From: Ceratobasidium sp. AG-K
Taxonomy: Eukaryota > Basidiomycota > Agaricomycetes > Cantharellales > Ceratobasidiaceae
Direction: 5' to 3'
Assembly (NCBI GenBank): GCA_037039685.1
Contig: JAWNGF010000001.1
Span: 6,944,001 to 7,008,000, forward strand
Length of the DNA stretch: 64,000 bases
In this document: one piece after another, positions 49,115 to 62,764 of the stretch
How the letters are laid out: the number at the start of each line of letters is the position of its first letter
Numbering within the stretch: the stretch's first letter is position 1
The notes under the pieces: generated by a model
The model's database searches: none
Told to the model about the DNA's origin: nothing
The model's input: only the letters and a program-made list of their open reading frames with translations
Made by a program: the position numbers and the translations under genes

Positions 49115-49373
49115 GCTGTAGATGCGTCTAGGAAACTCTAGGCTAGGTAGAAATAATGAAAAGCGAGGTGGTGAGGAATAGAATGGCTGTAGAATAACCC
49201 GAAGAGCAGGCGGATGCTTTTTTTGTTCCGTCATCTGTCAAAAGAATCCGTGCACAGACCGCACATCTAATTCAAGAATAATTGATCCAAATTGGGTAAA
49301 TCTATCGATCTACAGTCTAGAGCCTGCTGTGACGCCGTCAGTCTATCAAATCACAACTACCAGAGCGGTTTGC

Positions 49374-50558
49374 TCACGACTTCTCCGGGACAAGGCCTGA
49401 AAATCCAGGGTCCTCGCCCTCTGTCCCACGCAAACCGGGGTCGTCGACAACCTCTCCGTTCCCAATCTTTGCATCCTCAAATCCCCAATCTCGCTCGATA
49501 CCTCCCGGCAAAAAGGCGCCACTCGCCAGTGCCCCTCGCGCCTCCCAAGCTTGACCGTCACCTCGTTCCAAAATAGATAATGAGCACGTACCCACGCGAA
49601 TCGGGAGCTCTCGGTCACCAATCAAGACACGGACCATAGCTGCGCACGTTGCCGCATGCGAAACAAGTAAAATGCTCTGGTGATGGGAGAGCGTCGGGTC
49701 GCGCTCAATTCGCGCAATTAGGGCGGTAAGAAACTCTTCGGAACGATCATGCACCTCTTTGATGGTTTCACCTCGTCGGTTGGGATAATATATACTTTCC
49801 CAGGAGGTTTCGATTGAAGGGAAGTATTGTTTGAGGGCCTGAGCAGAGTAAGGTCGGGGGTGTAAACCTGAATCTTTGATCAATGGCTGAAAGAATTGAA
49901 ATACGCTGGCGCTTACCGCTGCCAGGTGTGGCGGGGCTGTACCACTCGCTCAGACCTAGGGTCACGCATTAGCTTGGAATGCAAAATACCGGGCACATGC
50001 GAACGACTCGCCATGCTCTACGTGAATTGGAATATCTAAGATCTCGGCCGAAGGATTCGCGGTCTGTAAACAACGGTCTTTTTTGGGGGCAAGCTGTCAA
50101 GCGCTAACCGCGGTTAAGGAGCTCTCGCCTTACAATACGGAGAACTAAATAGTAAGGTCGGACGTTGGTCGTCAGGCAAGCCAGCGATGTAATTCGCCAA
50201 GTTTGTGGCTACGCCGTCGGTGTTTCAGACATGAATATCACTGAGCTGGCCCGAAGTCGTACCTTGCTCCTGCGCCAAAATGCGTCAGCGATCAGAGTGC
50301 GTGGTTGAAAATGTAGAGAACCTACTACCCCATATACCGCAAGCGGCGGATCTTTTTCGATACCTGTGGGACTGGGCCTACGAAGCGCAAACCAAAGTTT
50401 TGAGTCTCTAGCCTCGATGAACGCTCTATCATGAGACAACTTGCCAGTTATTGGTGACCCAGCTTAGGCGAAACCCTAGCAATGGCGCAAGTAATTAGCG
50501 CGTGACTTCAGAATAGTTGTGCCTCACCATGCCGTGCAATGAGTATGGTCCGAACCAT
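49374..50558 (-). CDS. Histidine phosphatase (phosphoglycerate mutase-like) family protein
   Basis: The first exon (start 50558) reads MVRTILIARHG and splices to FRLSWVTNNWQ, giving the phosphohistidine RHG motif. Later exons give SPTGIEKDPPLAVYGEQA, TNLANYIAGLPDDQRPTLLF, SSPYYRCLQTANPSAEI (SPYxRCLQT motif), HVEHG-LSEWYSPATPGSG and LHPRPYSAQALKQYFPSIET, then YYPNRRGETIKEVHDRSEEF and ILLVSHAATCAAMVRVLIG, which holds the second catalytic histidine. The pattern matches fungal proteins related to the TFIIIC subunit Tfc7 N-domain and small phosphatases; substrate unknown. The joint between the second and third exons lacks a clean in-frame donor/acceptor pair. The C-terminus (GFEDAKIGNGEVVDDPGLRG) is disordered. 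Confidence 0.8.
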
Positions 50559-51313
50559 ATTATACTCGAAAAAGTGCAGCAAGAATAGTACGGGATAGTC
50601 TTACAGTAATTAATAAGGCTTCCAGACGCGGAGGTGTGATCGTTTACTCCTCGAGGGTTGGGGGTTCTTTTATTCGGTTTCCCGGTCCAATACATCCCGG
50701 TCAGGACTAGCGCCACTGAACTTTCACGGAAGAGTCAGCTAAGCGCCTGCCCAGTTTATGGAACCCCTTGGTACCTAAAACGACGCACCTGGTTCCCCAT
50801 ATTAGGCGGCCTCCAACAGCACGTTTCAACATACAAACAAAGTCTTATTCTCGTATCTCATTACGCCCAACTCGTTCCGCCGGGACAACACAGCCACACA
50901 GCCGGATTTGGGAAATGAGAATGGTGTATCCGCCCGCAACGAACATAGTCGGCGAGGTAGGCCCGCCTTCCAACTACCTCGCCCTTCTTTGCGATAGAAA
51001 AAGAGCCAACAAAGTGCTACCGCTGGGGTTTGCCGATGCTATTTAGAGATATACGGGTCTAACTGAAGCCTGGTGGCCTACTAGCGCACAGTAGCGTGTG
51101 ATTTCCAGGGCCGAGTGCTAGCACTCCAGGTAGCGATCCTAATAACCTCCGGCCAAGCTCTGTGAGCAAGGCAAAATTACACAGAACCAATTCAAATGGA
51201 ATCTCCTTCAATCAAATTACTTGGACAGACGAGTACAAGACGGGGTATATTGACATTAGGCACAATTCGTACGTTCGAGTCCATCACATCCGGAACAAGA
51301 TCCGCCAGCACAC
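50559..51313. other. Intergenic, 0.75 kb
   Basis: Upstream of the histidine phosphatase and downstream of PMP3, both minus strand. Overlapping open frames at 50658-51046 look like nothing known. Confidence 0.4.
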
Positions 51314-51698
51314 TTAGTACTTGAGGATGATGTACAGAGCTGGAAAGAAGTAAAGTTAGCAAGTGGAACCATTCCGTGATCTGATTCACGAGCATACCAT
51401 GGATAATACCGGGACTGAAATAAGCTATGTCAGTACGGAGTCAACGACGATTAGGACAAGCACTTACATGTAACCAAGGACGGTGAGTAGAATGTTGATC
51501 AAGAGATCGGCACCGCATCCTCGCTCGAAGAAGACACCGAGAGGAGGAAGGACGATCGCAACACTATCCACTGTGTGAATTAGACGTAAACAACAGAGGC
51601 GAACAACACATACATGATCTGCAACCCGGTCAGCACACAAGTCAGAGGCTAGAACAACTTGGACTGACCTTAATGATATCGGAAGCGGTGAAAGCCAT
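51314..51698 (-). CDS. PMP3: Plasma membrane proteolipid 3 (PMP3)
   Basis: Tiny two-helix membrane protein that influences plasma-membrane potential and salt tolerance in yeast. Five exons give 57 residues: MAFTASDIIK (51669-51698), a 5-base exon ATCAT (51614-51618), then VAIVLPPLGVFFERGCG and ADLLINILLTVLGY (51468-51563), IPGIIHA (51398-51414) and LYIILKY (51314-51339). The assembled protein matches the family over its whole length. Introns are 50-60 bases. A TATA-like element sits about 52 bases before the ATG. Without the 5-base exon the frame would break. Confidence 0.95.
51614..51618 (-). other. 5-base microexon of PMP3
   Basis: The sequence ATCAT is bounded by gttgcag and gtatgtg, with a 50-base intron on each side. 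It supplies the codons K-I-I-V between exon 1 and exon 3, exactly as the conserved family sequence requires. Confidence 0.75.
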
Positions 51699-52022
51699 TG
51701 CGAGTAGTAGGTGTGGTGAGGTGAGAGTCTCGACCAGTCCCAGCTGGGGTTATATACTCGAACGGTCACAGCCCAAGGAACCAAATGCCGTCACAATGCT
51801 ACGTCATTTCTGTTTGTACCCTGGCCGGGAATCTTGGTCAGCCTACTCCGCCGGAGGTTGGAGCGCCTGCGCATAGCGGTGTACGTACAGGTACGTTGTA
51901 TGAAAAACGTCAGTGACGCTCCCCAAGTCGCTGCGGTTGTAACACCAAACGGCATCCCGCCATCGGATTTGTCCTGAGGCGGGGCCGCAAACAAATGTCC
52001 ACGTGACGCCGGCTCTCCCACG
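51699..52022. other. Divergent intergenic region, PMP3 / kynurenine formamidase
   Basis: 324 bp between outward-facing starts. Holds the PMP3 TATA-like element; nothing else was recognised. Confidence 0.4.
51750..51757 (-). promoter_or_regulatory. TATA-like box of PMP3
   Basis: Minus strand GTATATAA, 52 bases upstream of the PMP3 ATG, followed by a CT-rich leader (gagactctcacctcacc). The position suits a short leader and a strongly expressed, stress-responsive gene. Confidence 0.5.
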
Positions 52023-53031
52023 ATGTTATTCTTGTTTTGGCTTGGGCTCACTTGCTGGCTCGCCCTCGCCTCTGCGCACGAACAAACGCTTCTCAAGTCA
52101 CCGTTTATGGACCTCTCCAACACCAGCCAACCGAATGTATTGCGGGATGTAGCATATGGGAACGATCACCCTGCTCAGAAGCTTGATGTCTATCTTCCAC
52201 CCACTGACGTCGCACCCGGACCTGTGACTATCGTCTTTATCCACGGTGGAGCTTGGAGATCGTGAGTTACATGCTCATATAATTATGACACCAATTACAA
52301 TCATGCATCATAGAGAAGACAAGTCTGATCATCAAGGTCTTGCTCTCGGCATCGTACGCAGGTCGAATTGTCCAGTCATCCTGATCAATTACCGTTTGTC
52401 TCCACGCAAAGAAACCGACGGTCCTACCGTGCGCCACCCTAAACATGCTCTAGACGCTCTTGGCGCACTGCTATTCATCCAAGAGCAAGGATCCACGCAA
52501 TTGGGCATTCCAAAGTCCTCCCTCGAGAATATTTACCTCGTTGGCCATTCTTGCGGAGCGCATATGATCGCTTCCATTGTCCTTGACACCGACTCTGAGC
52601 CCAATCATATCCCGACACCACCCACGCTGTTGGCCAACATCAAAGGCGTGTTCATGTCGGAGGGCATATACGACCTCGATCTACTTCTCAAAAAGTACCC
52701 CTCCTACTCAGACTTTATCGAAGGGGCATTCGACAAACTTTCATCATACAAGGCTGTCTCCCCTGCACACTTCAAACTCCGTGGAGATACATTGGTATAC
52801 TGGCTAGTTGTGCACTCCAAGGCCGACAAACTGGTCAACGAAGAACAAGCCGAAGCCATGTGGGACCATCTATGGGAACTCTATGACGATCGAACAGCCC
52901 ATCACTATATCGAGGCTGACTGGGAGCGTTTAAAGCTCGACCATAATGACGTTCTTCAGGACGATGAGTATCCTGCAATGGTGGCCCAGTTTGTTCAAGA
53001 AACGATGGCAAAACGAGCTTCTCATTCATAA
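52023..53031 (+). CDS. BNA7: Alpha/beta hydrolase, probable kynurenine formamidase
   Basis: Hydrolyses N-formylkynurenine to kynurenine and formate. Two exons, joined as HGGAWRS-EDKSDHQGLALG across a 52-base intron. Family motifs: TIVFIHGGAW (oxyanion loop), PVILINYRLSP, YLVGHSCGAHMIASI (nucleophile elbow GHSxG), GVFMSEGIYDLD, SYKAVSPAH, VVHSKADKLVN (Asp region) and LKLDHNDVL (His). The assignment is strengthened by the next two genes, kynureninase and kynurenine 3-monooxygenase. Oddly, the first 20 residues (MLFLFWLGLTCWLALASAHE) look like a signal peptide, while the yeast enzyme is cytosolic; an internal ATG at 52107 (MDLSNTSQP) would remove it. A secreted esterase is the alternative. Its stop is 32 bp from the convergent kynureninase stop. 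Confidence 0.78.
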
Positions 53032-53063
53032 TGTAGCAGATACCCGCGTAATAACATATGCTT

Positions 53064-54718
53064 TCAAGCTTTGACAGCCTTGAGAGCATCCTCGAGTATC
53101 AATGCAGCCTGGCGGCAATCCTCGTACCCAACATAAAGTGGTACGGGCGCGAGCCGAATCACATCAGGCTGGCGCTCGTCGCCAATCACACCCCTACGCT
53201 GCATCCCCTCAAATACCTCGGGCATAATCCCTAATGGTCGTAACGCCAGCGACAGTTGAGTTCCGCGTTGGCTCGGATCGGCTGGGGTAAGGATCGTAAA
53301 ATGTGCGGGCGCCTTGGGATCCGAATCGAGCTTGTCCCGATAGAAAGCGGAAGCTTTGAGCAACGATTCGAGGTAGCCAGTGATCTTAACTGCCTTTTCC
53401 CGTAAAGCGTCAATACCACCAGCTTCCTCAAACACCTCAAGGCTGCCGAGTAATGTAGCCAAGTTGAGAGCAGACGGATTCGATTGTTGGAACCCATGCG
53501 CGCCAGGGATGGGGTCGAACACAGGACCCATCTGAAATCGAGTTTCGTTATTATGGCCGTACCAACCCGCATAACTTTATCATGGATATCAGTAAAGTCC
53601 AGATTACAGAATTCGCATTTCACTGACTTGGTTTGGACCTTGCCTGTCCATTTGTCATGCACGAACAGGCCTGCAATGCCCCCGGGTCCAGAATTCAAGT
53701 ACTTGTACGTACACCAGACCGCAAAATCGGCGCCCCAGTCGTGCAACTTCATTGGGACATTTCCGATCGCGTGTGCCAGATCCCATCCGCAAAGCGCACC
53801 CTGTACATAATGGTAAGTCTGAATAAGCTTCACATACAGCTTGGACATACAGCATCATGCGCAGCTTTTGTGATTTTCTCCATCGGAAACCATTGACCGG
53901 TGTAATATTGAATACCGGAGAAGAGCACGAGAGCGATACTAGCGCCGTGCTCTCGGATAGCCGAAAGAATATCTTCCTCACGGAGGTAGAATTCACCTTC
54001 GCGAGGAGCGAGCTCGATCACGGCGTCTTTGGGATCGTAACCGTGCATATGCGTTTGCGAGGCAAATGCGTACTGAAAAATGGTTCAACTCAATACAAAA
54101 TCGCTGCTACAAAGTGTACGAACCTGGTCGGAAGGAAATGCCTTGGCTTCACAGAGAATCTTGTACCGACTGCCAGAAGGTTTGTAGAAAGTCGACACCA
54201 TAAGGTGTAGATTTGTTGTCAGCGTGCTCATAGAGATAACCTCAGATTCCTTGGCGCCTATAACCGCTATGAGTCGGGATATTAAACTACAGCATATGCC
54301 TTACCAGTTAACATTCCCAATGCACGCCCGGTTTTGTAGGCCATATCTTTCCAGTTCCTATCATATGGATGTGCGAAATGGCCTTCGACGCCACTGGGAG
54401 CTGCGTCAATCCAGTCCAATTCATTCAGTGTAGATACTTGCCTCGTGGCCCAGACTTCTAGCTCCTCGTTCAAAATCTTTTGTGCTCGTTTTGGGAGCGG
54501 ACCCAACGAGTTTCCGACAAAATAACGACAAGCATTGTCCGCTGCCCGAAAGGTTAGTTGGGCATGCTACCTCGACTACCACACATACCCTTATCCGCTG
54601 GAACCAAGTCTGCCTTGATACCCTTGTTCGAAGGCAAACGAAATTCATCACGGAACGAACGAATAGGATCTTGTGCGTCTAGCTGCTGGGCATACTCGGA
54701 GGAGAAAATATCGGCCAT
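53064..54718 (-). CDS. BNA5: Kynureninase
   Basis: PLP enzyme cleaving 3-hydroxykynurenine to 3-hydroxyanthranilate and alanine. Start at 54718 ([20 protein letters not shown]). Exons then give [122 protein letters not shown] and the PLP lysine in [20 protein letters not shown] (53680-53740). The C-terminal exon holds [14 protein letters not shown] and [16 protein letters not shown]. Every expected motif is present and frame is maintained. Divergent from the monooxygenase across 309 bp. Confidence 0.94.
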
Positions 54719-55027
54719 ACTAAGAACTAATGTCGATGCGGGGGAGCTTCCGGTAGGAATGCTGGTCCCAATGTCCCCCAAAACTCATTTAACCGTCTCT
54801 CGGAAGGATCTTGCTACAGAGTCGTGTCTAGTGCAATCGGCGATCGGTCGGTTATTGTTTTCGAAATCCACGTGACTTGAGCGCTCCGCGGATATCGGTC
54901 CGACGATACAACCGCCACCCCACAAGAATTAGTCACACGAAGAAAATTACCACGGTGCTTTGGAGCTATTTGCGCAGTGGATTACTTATGGCTCGGAAGC
55001 GGCGGGGTTACCTTGGTGCAAGTTACC
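54719..55027. promoter_or_regulatory. Shared divergent promoter of kynureninase and kynurenine 3-monooxygenase
   Basis: 309 bp between outward-facing starts of two consecutive pathway enzymes, which suits common control. No TATA box was identified. An upstream in-frame ATG for the monooxygenase lies at 54977 and would shorten this to 258 bp. Confidence 0.5.
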
Positions 55028-56837
<1,810 letters not shown>

Positions 56838-57075
56838 AGATTAGATTAGATGTACCATGCACTTAGAATGAAATTGACGCGATATATGCGTCACCCCCGC
56901 TCTCGCCAGTCAAATTAAATTTCGTCGTGGTGCAACGTACGATTATCAGATTAGCCGAGCGGAGAAGATCTTATCTGATACATTTGGACGTTAGGAACCG
57001 TATGCCCCACACTGCCGACGCATATAAACCGCACGTCGGAAGTAGATAAGTTAAATTTTCTCTCTGGAATCGACG

Positions 57076-58831
57076 ATGACGCTCAAAACGACTACACGAA
57101 CGGTGGTGGTGCTCGGTGCCTCGTATGCAGGTGGGTACGCGCGATGAGATCTGATGTCTGATATTGAATCGCATGGCACTCCAACTCGTAGGGCATCGAG
57201 CTGTACAGATATTGTTGCAGGTCTTGCCGGCAGATTGGAGGATTGTTGTGATTGAGAGGAATACGTGGGTCCGTCTACGCCCATGCTTGATCGTCTAATT
57301 GATAGACTGGCAGTCACTTTAACCGTCTGTCGATATCACATTTAGGTTGCATACATGACTCATGTCCACGTAGATCTGTACGCGTTTCCCCGCATGGCGG
57401 TCATTGAAGGGCACGAGTTCAAAGCCTGTAAGTACCCCTGCCGGTATTCATTCCCCAAATTAAAAGCCGACAGTCATTCCCTACACCAACATCTTCAAAA
57501 TTCTCAATCTCGAGGCCCGTCGGGTAGAAGAGCCCATCTCATCGGGCCACCAGCTATTGCACGCACACGTCACGCGAATCGAACCCCACCGTGTGTACTA
57601 TACACCCATCGCCTCCTCGGTGGGCCCAGAACAAAGCGTTGATTGTGATTACATGGTATATGCGCTGGGATTGCACCTTCCGTCACCGATTAATGTGTGG
57701 GCCGATCCGGTTCCTGTGCATGGCCAGGTGAGATGAGTTAAACTTGCAGGGACTGTGATTGATGTTTGAGTAGCCGGAGTCTGACTTGCCCAAGCGGAAT
57801 CGACATGGAGACAAGCCCGAGGGCACGAGTTGGTTGTGTGCCGCCCAGGCGAGGTTGAAAGAGGCACATAGCGTGCTGGTCATTGGTGGTGGAGCGTTGG
57901 GAGTTCGTAAGTCTTGAAATCGGATTTTTCGGATTTTGTTTGATCGGGTTGTAGAGTTTGCGTCGGATGCGGCAGCGCTTTATCCGCGCAAGAACATTAC
58001 GCTCGTCCATTCGGGCGCAAAGCTCCTCCCTCGATTCGACGATTGGATGCATAACGCAGGTTGGTTATCCGCCCTCTGTTTGAGCATGCCGATTGACTAG
58101 TAATAGCCATGGAGGGACTGAAAGAACTCGGTGTTTCGGTCTTGCTGTCTTCGCGAGTTGACCTGTCATCTGCCGAGGACCATGACGGAAGGCGGACACT
58201 CAAGACCGTCGACGGACGACGCATTGGTGCTGAGCTTGTGGTATGTGTTAGTAACTCCCGCGATTGATTACTCACCTGGTTTCAGCTCCTATGCACTGGT
58301 CAGCGACCCAATACTTCTCTTCTGACTACGCTCTCCCCACCTTCTATCGACCCACGCACGGGACTAGTCAATGTCCTGCGAAGCATGCAGCTCGGACCCG
58401 GTTCCGGCTCCACAGCTCCGAGCCCGATGCCGCATGTTTTTGTGATAGGCGACGCGGCAGATGCGTTTGGTGCTCTGAATGCAGGTCACACGGCTTGGGT
58501 GCAGGTGAGTCCCCACCCGATATAGCCCACTGAAACTCACCCCTGCAGGCCGAAATCGCGGGTCGAAACATTGGCCGGCTCGTCGCTGGGTCCGACGAGG
58601 CGCTCGAGCAGTACGAGCCCCCGCCGCATTCGATCAAGGTGTCACTTGGACTGGTGAGTTTGTTCCGGTTACGTCCGAGCTGTGCTGTGCTGAGCGTGTA
58701 CACAGGACCGGGCGATTTTCCAGTCCAAAGGCCAGTTTGGGAAAAAGGGACCGGAAGAGTGTACGCTTGATCTGGGTACACCGTCCATGTGGCTCCGGAG
58801 AGGGCTAAGCACGGGGAATATGCGGCTCTGA
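57076..58831 (+). CDS. FAD-dependent oxidoreductase, AIF/AMID (FSP1) type
   Basis: Flavoprotein likely transferring electrons from NAD(P)H to quinones. N-terminus TRTVVVLGASYAGHRAVQ joins the dinucleotide fold across the first intron. Further pieces: RIVVIERNTHMTHVHVDLYA, VTRIEPHRVYYTP, DCDYMVYALGLHLPSP, a second Rossmann motif SVLVIGGGALGVEFASDAAA, KNITLVHSGAKLLPRFDDWM, LVLLCTGQRPNTSLLTTL and HVFVIGDAADAFGALNAGHT. It ends LRRGLSTGNMRL. About ten exons. Order of motifs matches fungal AMID-like proteins rather than bacterial NADH dehydrogenases. It sits 238 bp after the kynurenine monooxygenase in the same direction; a link with NAD metabolism is only suggestive. Confidence 0.85.
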
Positions 58832-59731
58832 TTCCGCGCCACCTATTGCGTGATACCACAAGTGATGAATATGACGACCCCAATAGTTTGAGTGCAAGCG
58901 CAAGGGTGGAGTGTTTGGTCTATACCTGTTGTTCCTGTAAATTACCTGCGAGCGCGCGAGATCTTGGTCGAAATGTGATGCCAAGTGCCCGTTCAGTCTG
59001 GGCTCCGGTCCGCGCGATATCCGATTTCTTGGATTTTTCGTGCTCGGTCGCTAGTCTACATCTGGTTCGGTGCGAATTTGCAAATGGTTAATGATGCCCT
59101 TGCATCATATGCTGCGATGACGTTGTAGGATGGGTTTTGGTAACCGAGGACCGTATCAGTCGGGCCGCGTACTGGATCCTTTGGCCAAAGCACTGGGGAG
59201 CTCGATAAAAGACGAGCATATGCTCTGTATGCTATATGCGACGAGGCGCGCGGGAGTTTGAAATGTTCAAAAGGCACGCTGGACGCCACCCTAGTCAAAT
59301 TTTCTGGCTTGGGAGGAACGCAAGATAGAAGGTTGCAGGCCGGCGATCCGAGGGTGAAATTCTAATCGTTCGAGTAATCCCGAGCGTGAGATAGACCCAA
59401 GGGGGTAGAATGAAACGGGCAGATCGACGGGTGATTCGCGAGGACAAGTGTTGCGCTGGCTCAGTCACGGCTCGCGGAGAGAACAGGAGCAGCAAGTGAG
59501 AGACTAGCGCGTGTGATCCTAGAGGTGTATGCAGGCAAGGATTGCCGTATTTTTAGACGCGGGGTCGGCCGCAAAACCCGGTGGCGGCAGTGGGGAGATT
59601 CCCGGCGGGATTTGTGGAGAAACCCAGCTGAGTCAGGGCCAGGGATCGGGGTTGGACGTCGGCGCCTCAGCTCACCCCATCATTGCTCTTATACTCCGCG
59701 CTGCTACCCCAGAGGACCACTCCCCGTCGCC
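58832..59731. promoter_or_regulatory. Upstream region of the HAL4-like kinase, 0.9 kb
   Basis: No supported gene. The right half is GC-rich with no family-like open frame. An open stretch runs into the kinase from 59513 but lacks an ATG-led conserved part, so the start at 59732 is kept. Confidence 0.4.
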
Positions 59732-62700
59732 ATGTTAAGCTACAAGCCGATGCAGCCCGTGCAGTTCAAGCTGGGTGAGGAACACGACGATCTGCACATC
59801 ATCACGTCCAGCGGGCGGTCGCTCAAGCCCAATCCCGCGCAACTTCCGGCCCCCCACGAACTAACCCCCGAGCCCACCCCCCTCCCCACCCCCGACGAAC
59901 ACGACACGACCGACGACCCCGCCAAGCGCGCGCAGGCTATACGCGATGCCATCACCCACCGCAACGACCTCAACGCCGACGCGCCGACCTCGCCTTCGGA
60001 CGCCCCGGCTGCTTCGGTGAGCTGCACGTGTCTGCCGAGCGATGACGATCCATGTGCTTATTATGCTTGTCTCGCTTACCAAATTCAAATCGCTATCGCT
60101 ATATCCCGCCTTTTTCTCAGATGACAGACCCGCCTGCTGAGCTGTCCCCTGCGGACAAGCCGTGCATTGTAACCACCGCGCCAGATCCGGACACGCCCGA
60201 GCCTCACGTAGAGCCTCAAGTAGACACTACACCGAGGCCAGACAGTAGTATTCCCCCCGCGACCCAGTCGACGGCTAATAACCCCCCTGCACGCTCCTCC
60301 TTCTTCCGGCCCCTCGGCAGCAAGCGCCGTTCGTCATATAGTCTCCTCAGCTCGCCGCTCGCTGGTAACTCGCCGGCCGCATCTCCCCCCGAGTCGGGCT
60401 CTCAAACCCCTGCAATGTCCACGACGACCACTGCGACAAAGCACCCCCGCAAGCAGCCCTCTATCGGCCCATTAAACGACCTGAAACGATTCCTCAACCA
60501 CCACATTCCACACCACCACAGTACACATCTCCAGCCAGGACCTGTCAAGCCAGCACAGGGCGCCAGTGCACTCGCCAGCGCAGTCGGCACCGCCTTTGCC
60601 ACCCCCTCCGAACCTCACGAATCCCCCGCCAATCAGCAGCGCGGCTCCGACTTTGGCGCGACACCTGCAGGAGCAACCAGCGCAATGCCGAGCGGTATCA
60701 ACACCCCCCGGCATGCCGGCCCGAAGGACATTGCCTCGACACTCGGAAATCTGCTCAAGCCCCACAAGGACAAGGAGCAGTCGTCGAACCGCTCGCCCCC
60801 GTCGACCAGCTCGCTCCTCAAGCCAGAAGACGCGACCAAGTCGGGCACAGCCACGCCCGGAAAGATTGGAAACGCCCAGTCGCATGGCCATCATCCCGTC
60901 ACCAGTCTGTCCGAAGCGACCCACGCCCATCTGTCCAAAAAGTACGGCAAGTGGGGCAAGGTCCTGGGCTCGGGTGCAGGCGGAACCGTGCGGCTGATCA
61001 AGGCCAGCGCAAAGAACGGAGGAGCCGTCTATGCCGTAAAGGAGTTTAGGCCTCGTCGGCAGGGTGAGACGGAAAAAGAGTACCAGAAAAAGGTCACGGC
61101 CGAGTTTTGCGTCGGGAGCACGCTCAAGCACACGAACATTATTCACACGGTCGACATTGTCTCGGACCATGGCCACTATTACGAGGTAGGTCGCCCCCAC
61201 CCGCATTGGGTCTCGGGCTGAGCATTCATAGGTCATGGAATACGCCCCCTACGATCTCTTTAGCGTTGTCATGTCTGGCCGCATGGGGCGTCCCGAGATC
61301 TACTGCGTGTTTCGCCAGATCTGTGACGCCGTCGACTATCTTCACGGTATGGGCCTTGCCCATCGAGATCTCAAACTCGATAATTGCGTAATGACCACGG
61401 ACAATATCGTCAAGCTGATCGACTTTGGAACCGCAACTGTCTTTCACTATCCTGGCCAGTCCCTCACCCTCGCCTCGGGTGTGGTCGGATCCGACCCCTA
61501 CCTCGCCCCAGAGGTCCTGCACGCCCAACAATACGACCCGCGTAAGACGGACGTGTGGAGTGTGGCTATCATCTTCATGTGCATGGTCCTCCGCCGCTTC
61601 CCGTGGAAGATTCCGGATCCTAAAGTTGACCCGAGCTACAAGAGCTTCGTTCAGAGTCATCCTGATTTGTGCGTCAAGCCGACGACTGCGCCCACTGCGC
61701 CTGCATCGGGCACTGCAACCCCTTCGCTTGGCCTTGCGCCCCACGGTAATATGGGCCCGCTCCGGGCCGCGAGTGCAGACCTCGCCCGGCCAGATGTGAA
61801 TGCCCCTCCGACGCATACGAGTGCCGAGGGCGTCTCACGCGCTACGACTGGGACTGGTACAGCGACTTCGGGCTCGTTGAGCGAGTGTTCGTATGATGCT
61901 TCTGACGATTCGGCGAGTACTCCCCCCGATGCTGACGAGACGAGTTCGGCGCCCGTCGACGAGGATAAGCGAAGGCGGCTCAAGGCTGCGTTGCAACTAA
62001 CGGCTGTCGCACCCGAAGCTCCCGCGCCGTTGGTCGAAACACCCAAGGATGAGGTGACGCCTAAGCTGGTTCCGACTGCGGCTTCGACCTCGTCTGTCGA
62101 TCGATCAACTCCTACGCCAAGGGATACGGTTAGCGTTGCCGACGACGACAGTATTCTCGCCGAGTCGATTGTCGTACCTCAGACGACGAGCCCCAAGGCG
62201 CAGGATTTCGAAGCGTCCGGCTCGCATGCAGACGACCAGCACATGCCACTCCCGACTCTCCCCTCACCCCGACCTACCCTCGGCGGCCGCCAACGTTCTG
62301 CGACGTCTCCCCATCCCCCACCGAGCGCGAGCCAGACGAGTTTGCCCGCATTCTCGACGCCCAAGGCGCAGCCCACGAACCTCGACATTCCGAACCGGTC
62401 GCGCACTGATAGCGTCGCGACCTACAATGCCGGAGGCCCCGACTCGATCTTCCGTCTGTTGCCACGTGAAACGAGAAGTGCGATTCGACGCATGATGTTC
62501 ATTGAACCTTCGGCACGGTGCACGATTGGCGCCGTCTTGCACGGCAAAAAGTCTGGACTCAAGTGCGGGTGCGAGGGCAAGGAATGCGGAGGGGCGATGA
62601 ATGTGCATACAAGCCATGACGGGATCGAGGAGGAGGAAGAGGGCATGGACGAGTGGCTCAGTTCGCTCGTGCCGTGTTCGTGCGTGCCGGCAGGCAAGCA

Positions 62701-62764
62701 ACCCGACCACACGCACATCAAGCTTGCTGTCGACGACAAGACGCCTAAGCGACGATTCTTTTGA
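59732..62764 (+). CDS. Ser/Thr protein kinase of the HAL4/SAT4 (NPR1) family
   Basis: Fungal-specific kinase group controlling plasma-membrane transporters, notably potassium uptake and ion tolerance. Three exons (59732-60016, 60121-61185, 61232-62764), all in phase, give 960 residues. The first 400 are Pro/Ser/Thr-rich and disordered. Kinase: [20 protein letters not shown] (P-loop), [61 protein letters not shown] (HRD variant), [14 protein letters not shown] [12 protein letters not shown] (DFG), [11 protein letters not shown] and [20 protein letters not shown]. About 230 disordered residues then interrupt the C-lobe before [21 protein letters not shown] Cys/His-rich end ([29 protein letters not shown]) closes in KRRFF. 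Catalytic residues are intact. Confidence 0.9.

Noticed and set aside
54977..55027. Upstream start for kynurenine 3-monooxygenase
   Set aside because: Adds 17 residues with no conservation; the ATG at 55028 is closer to the FAD-binding strand and fits the family better.
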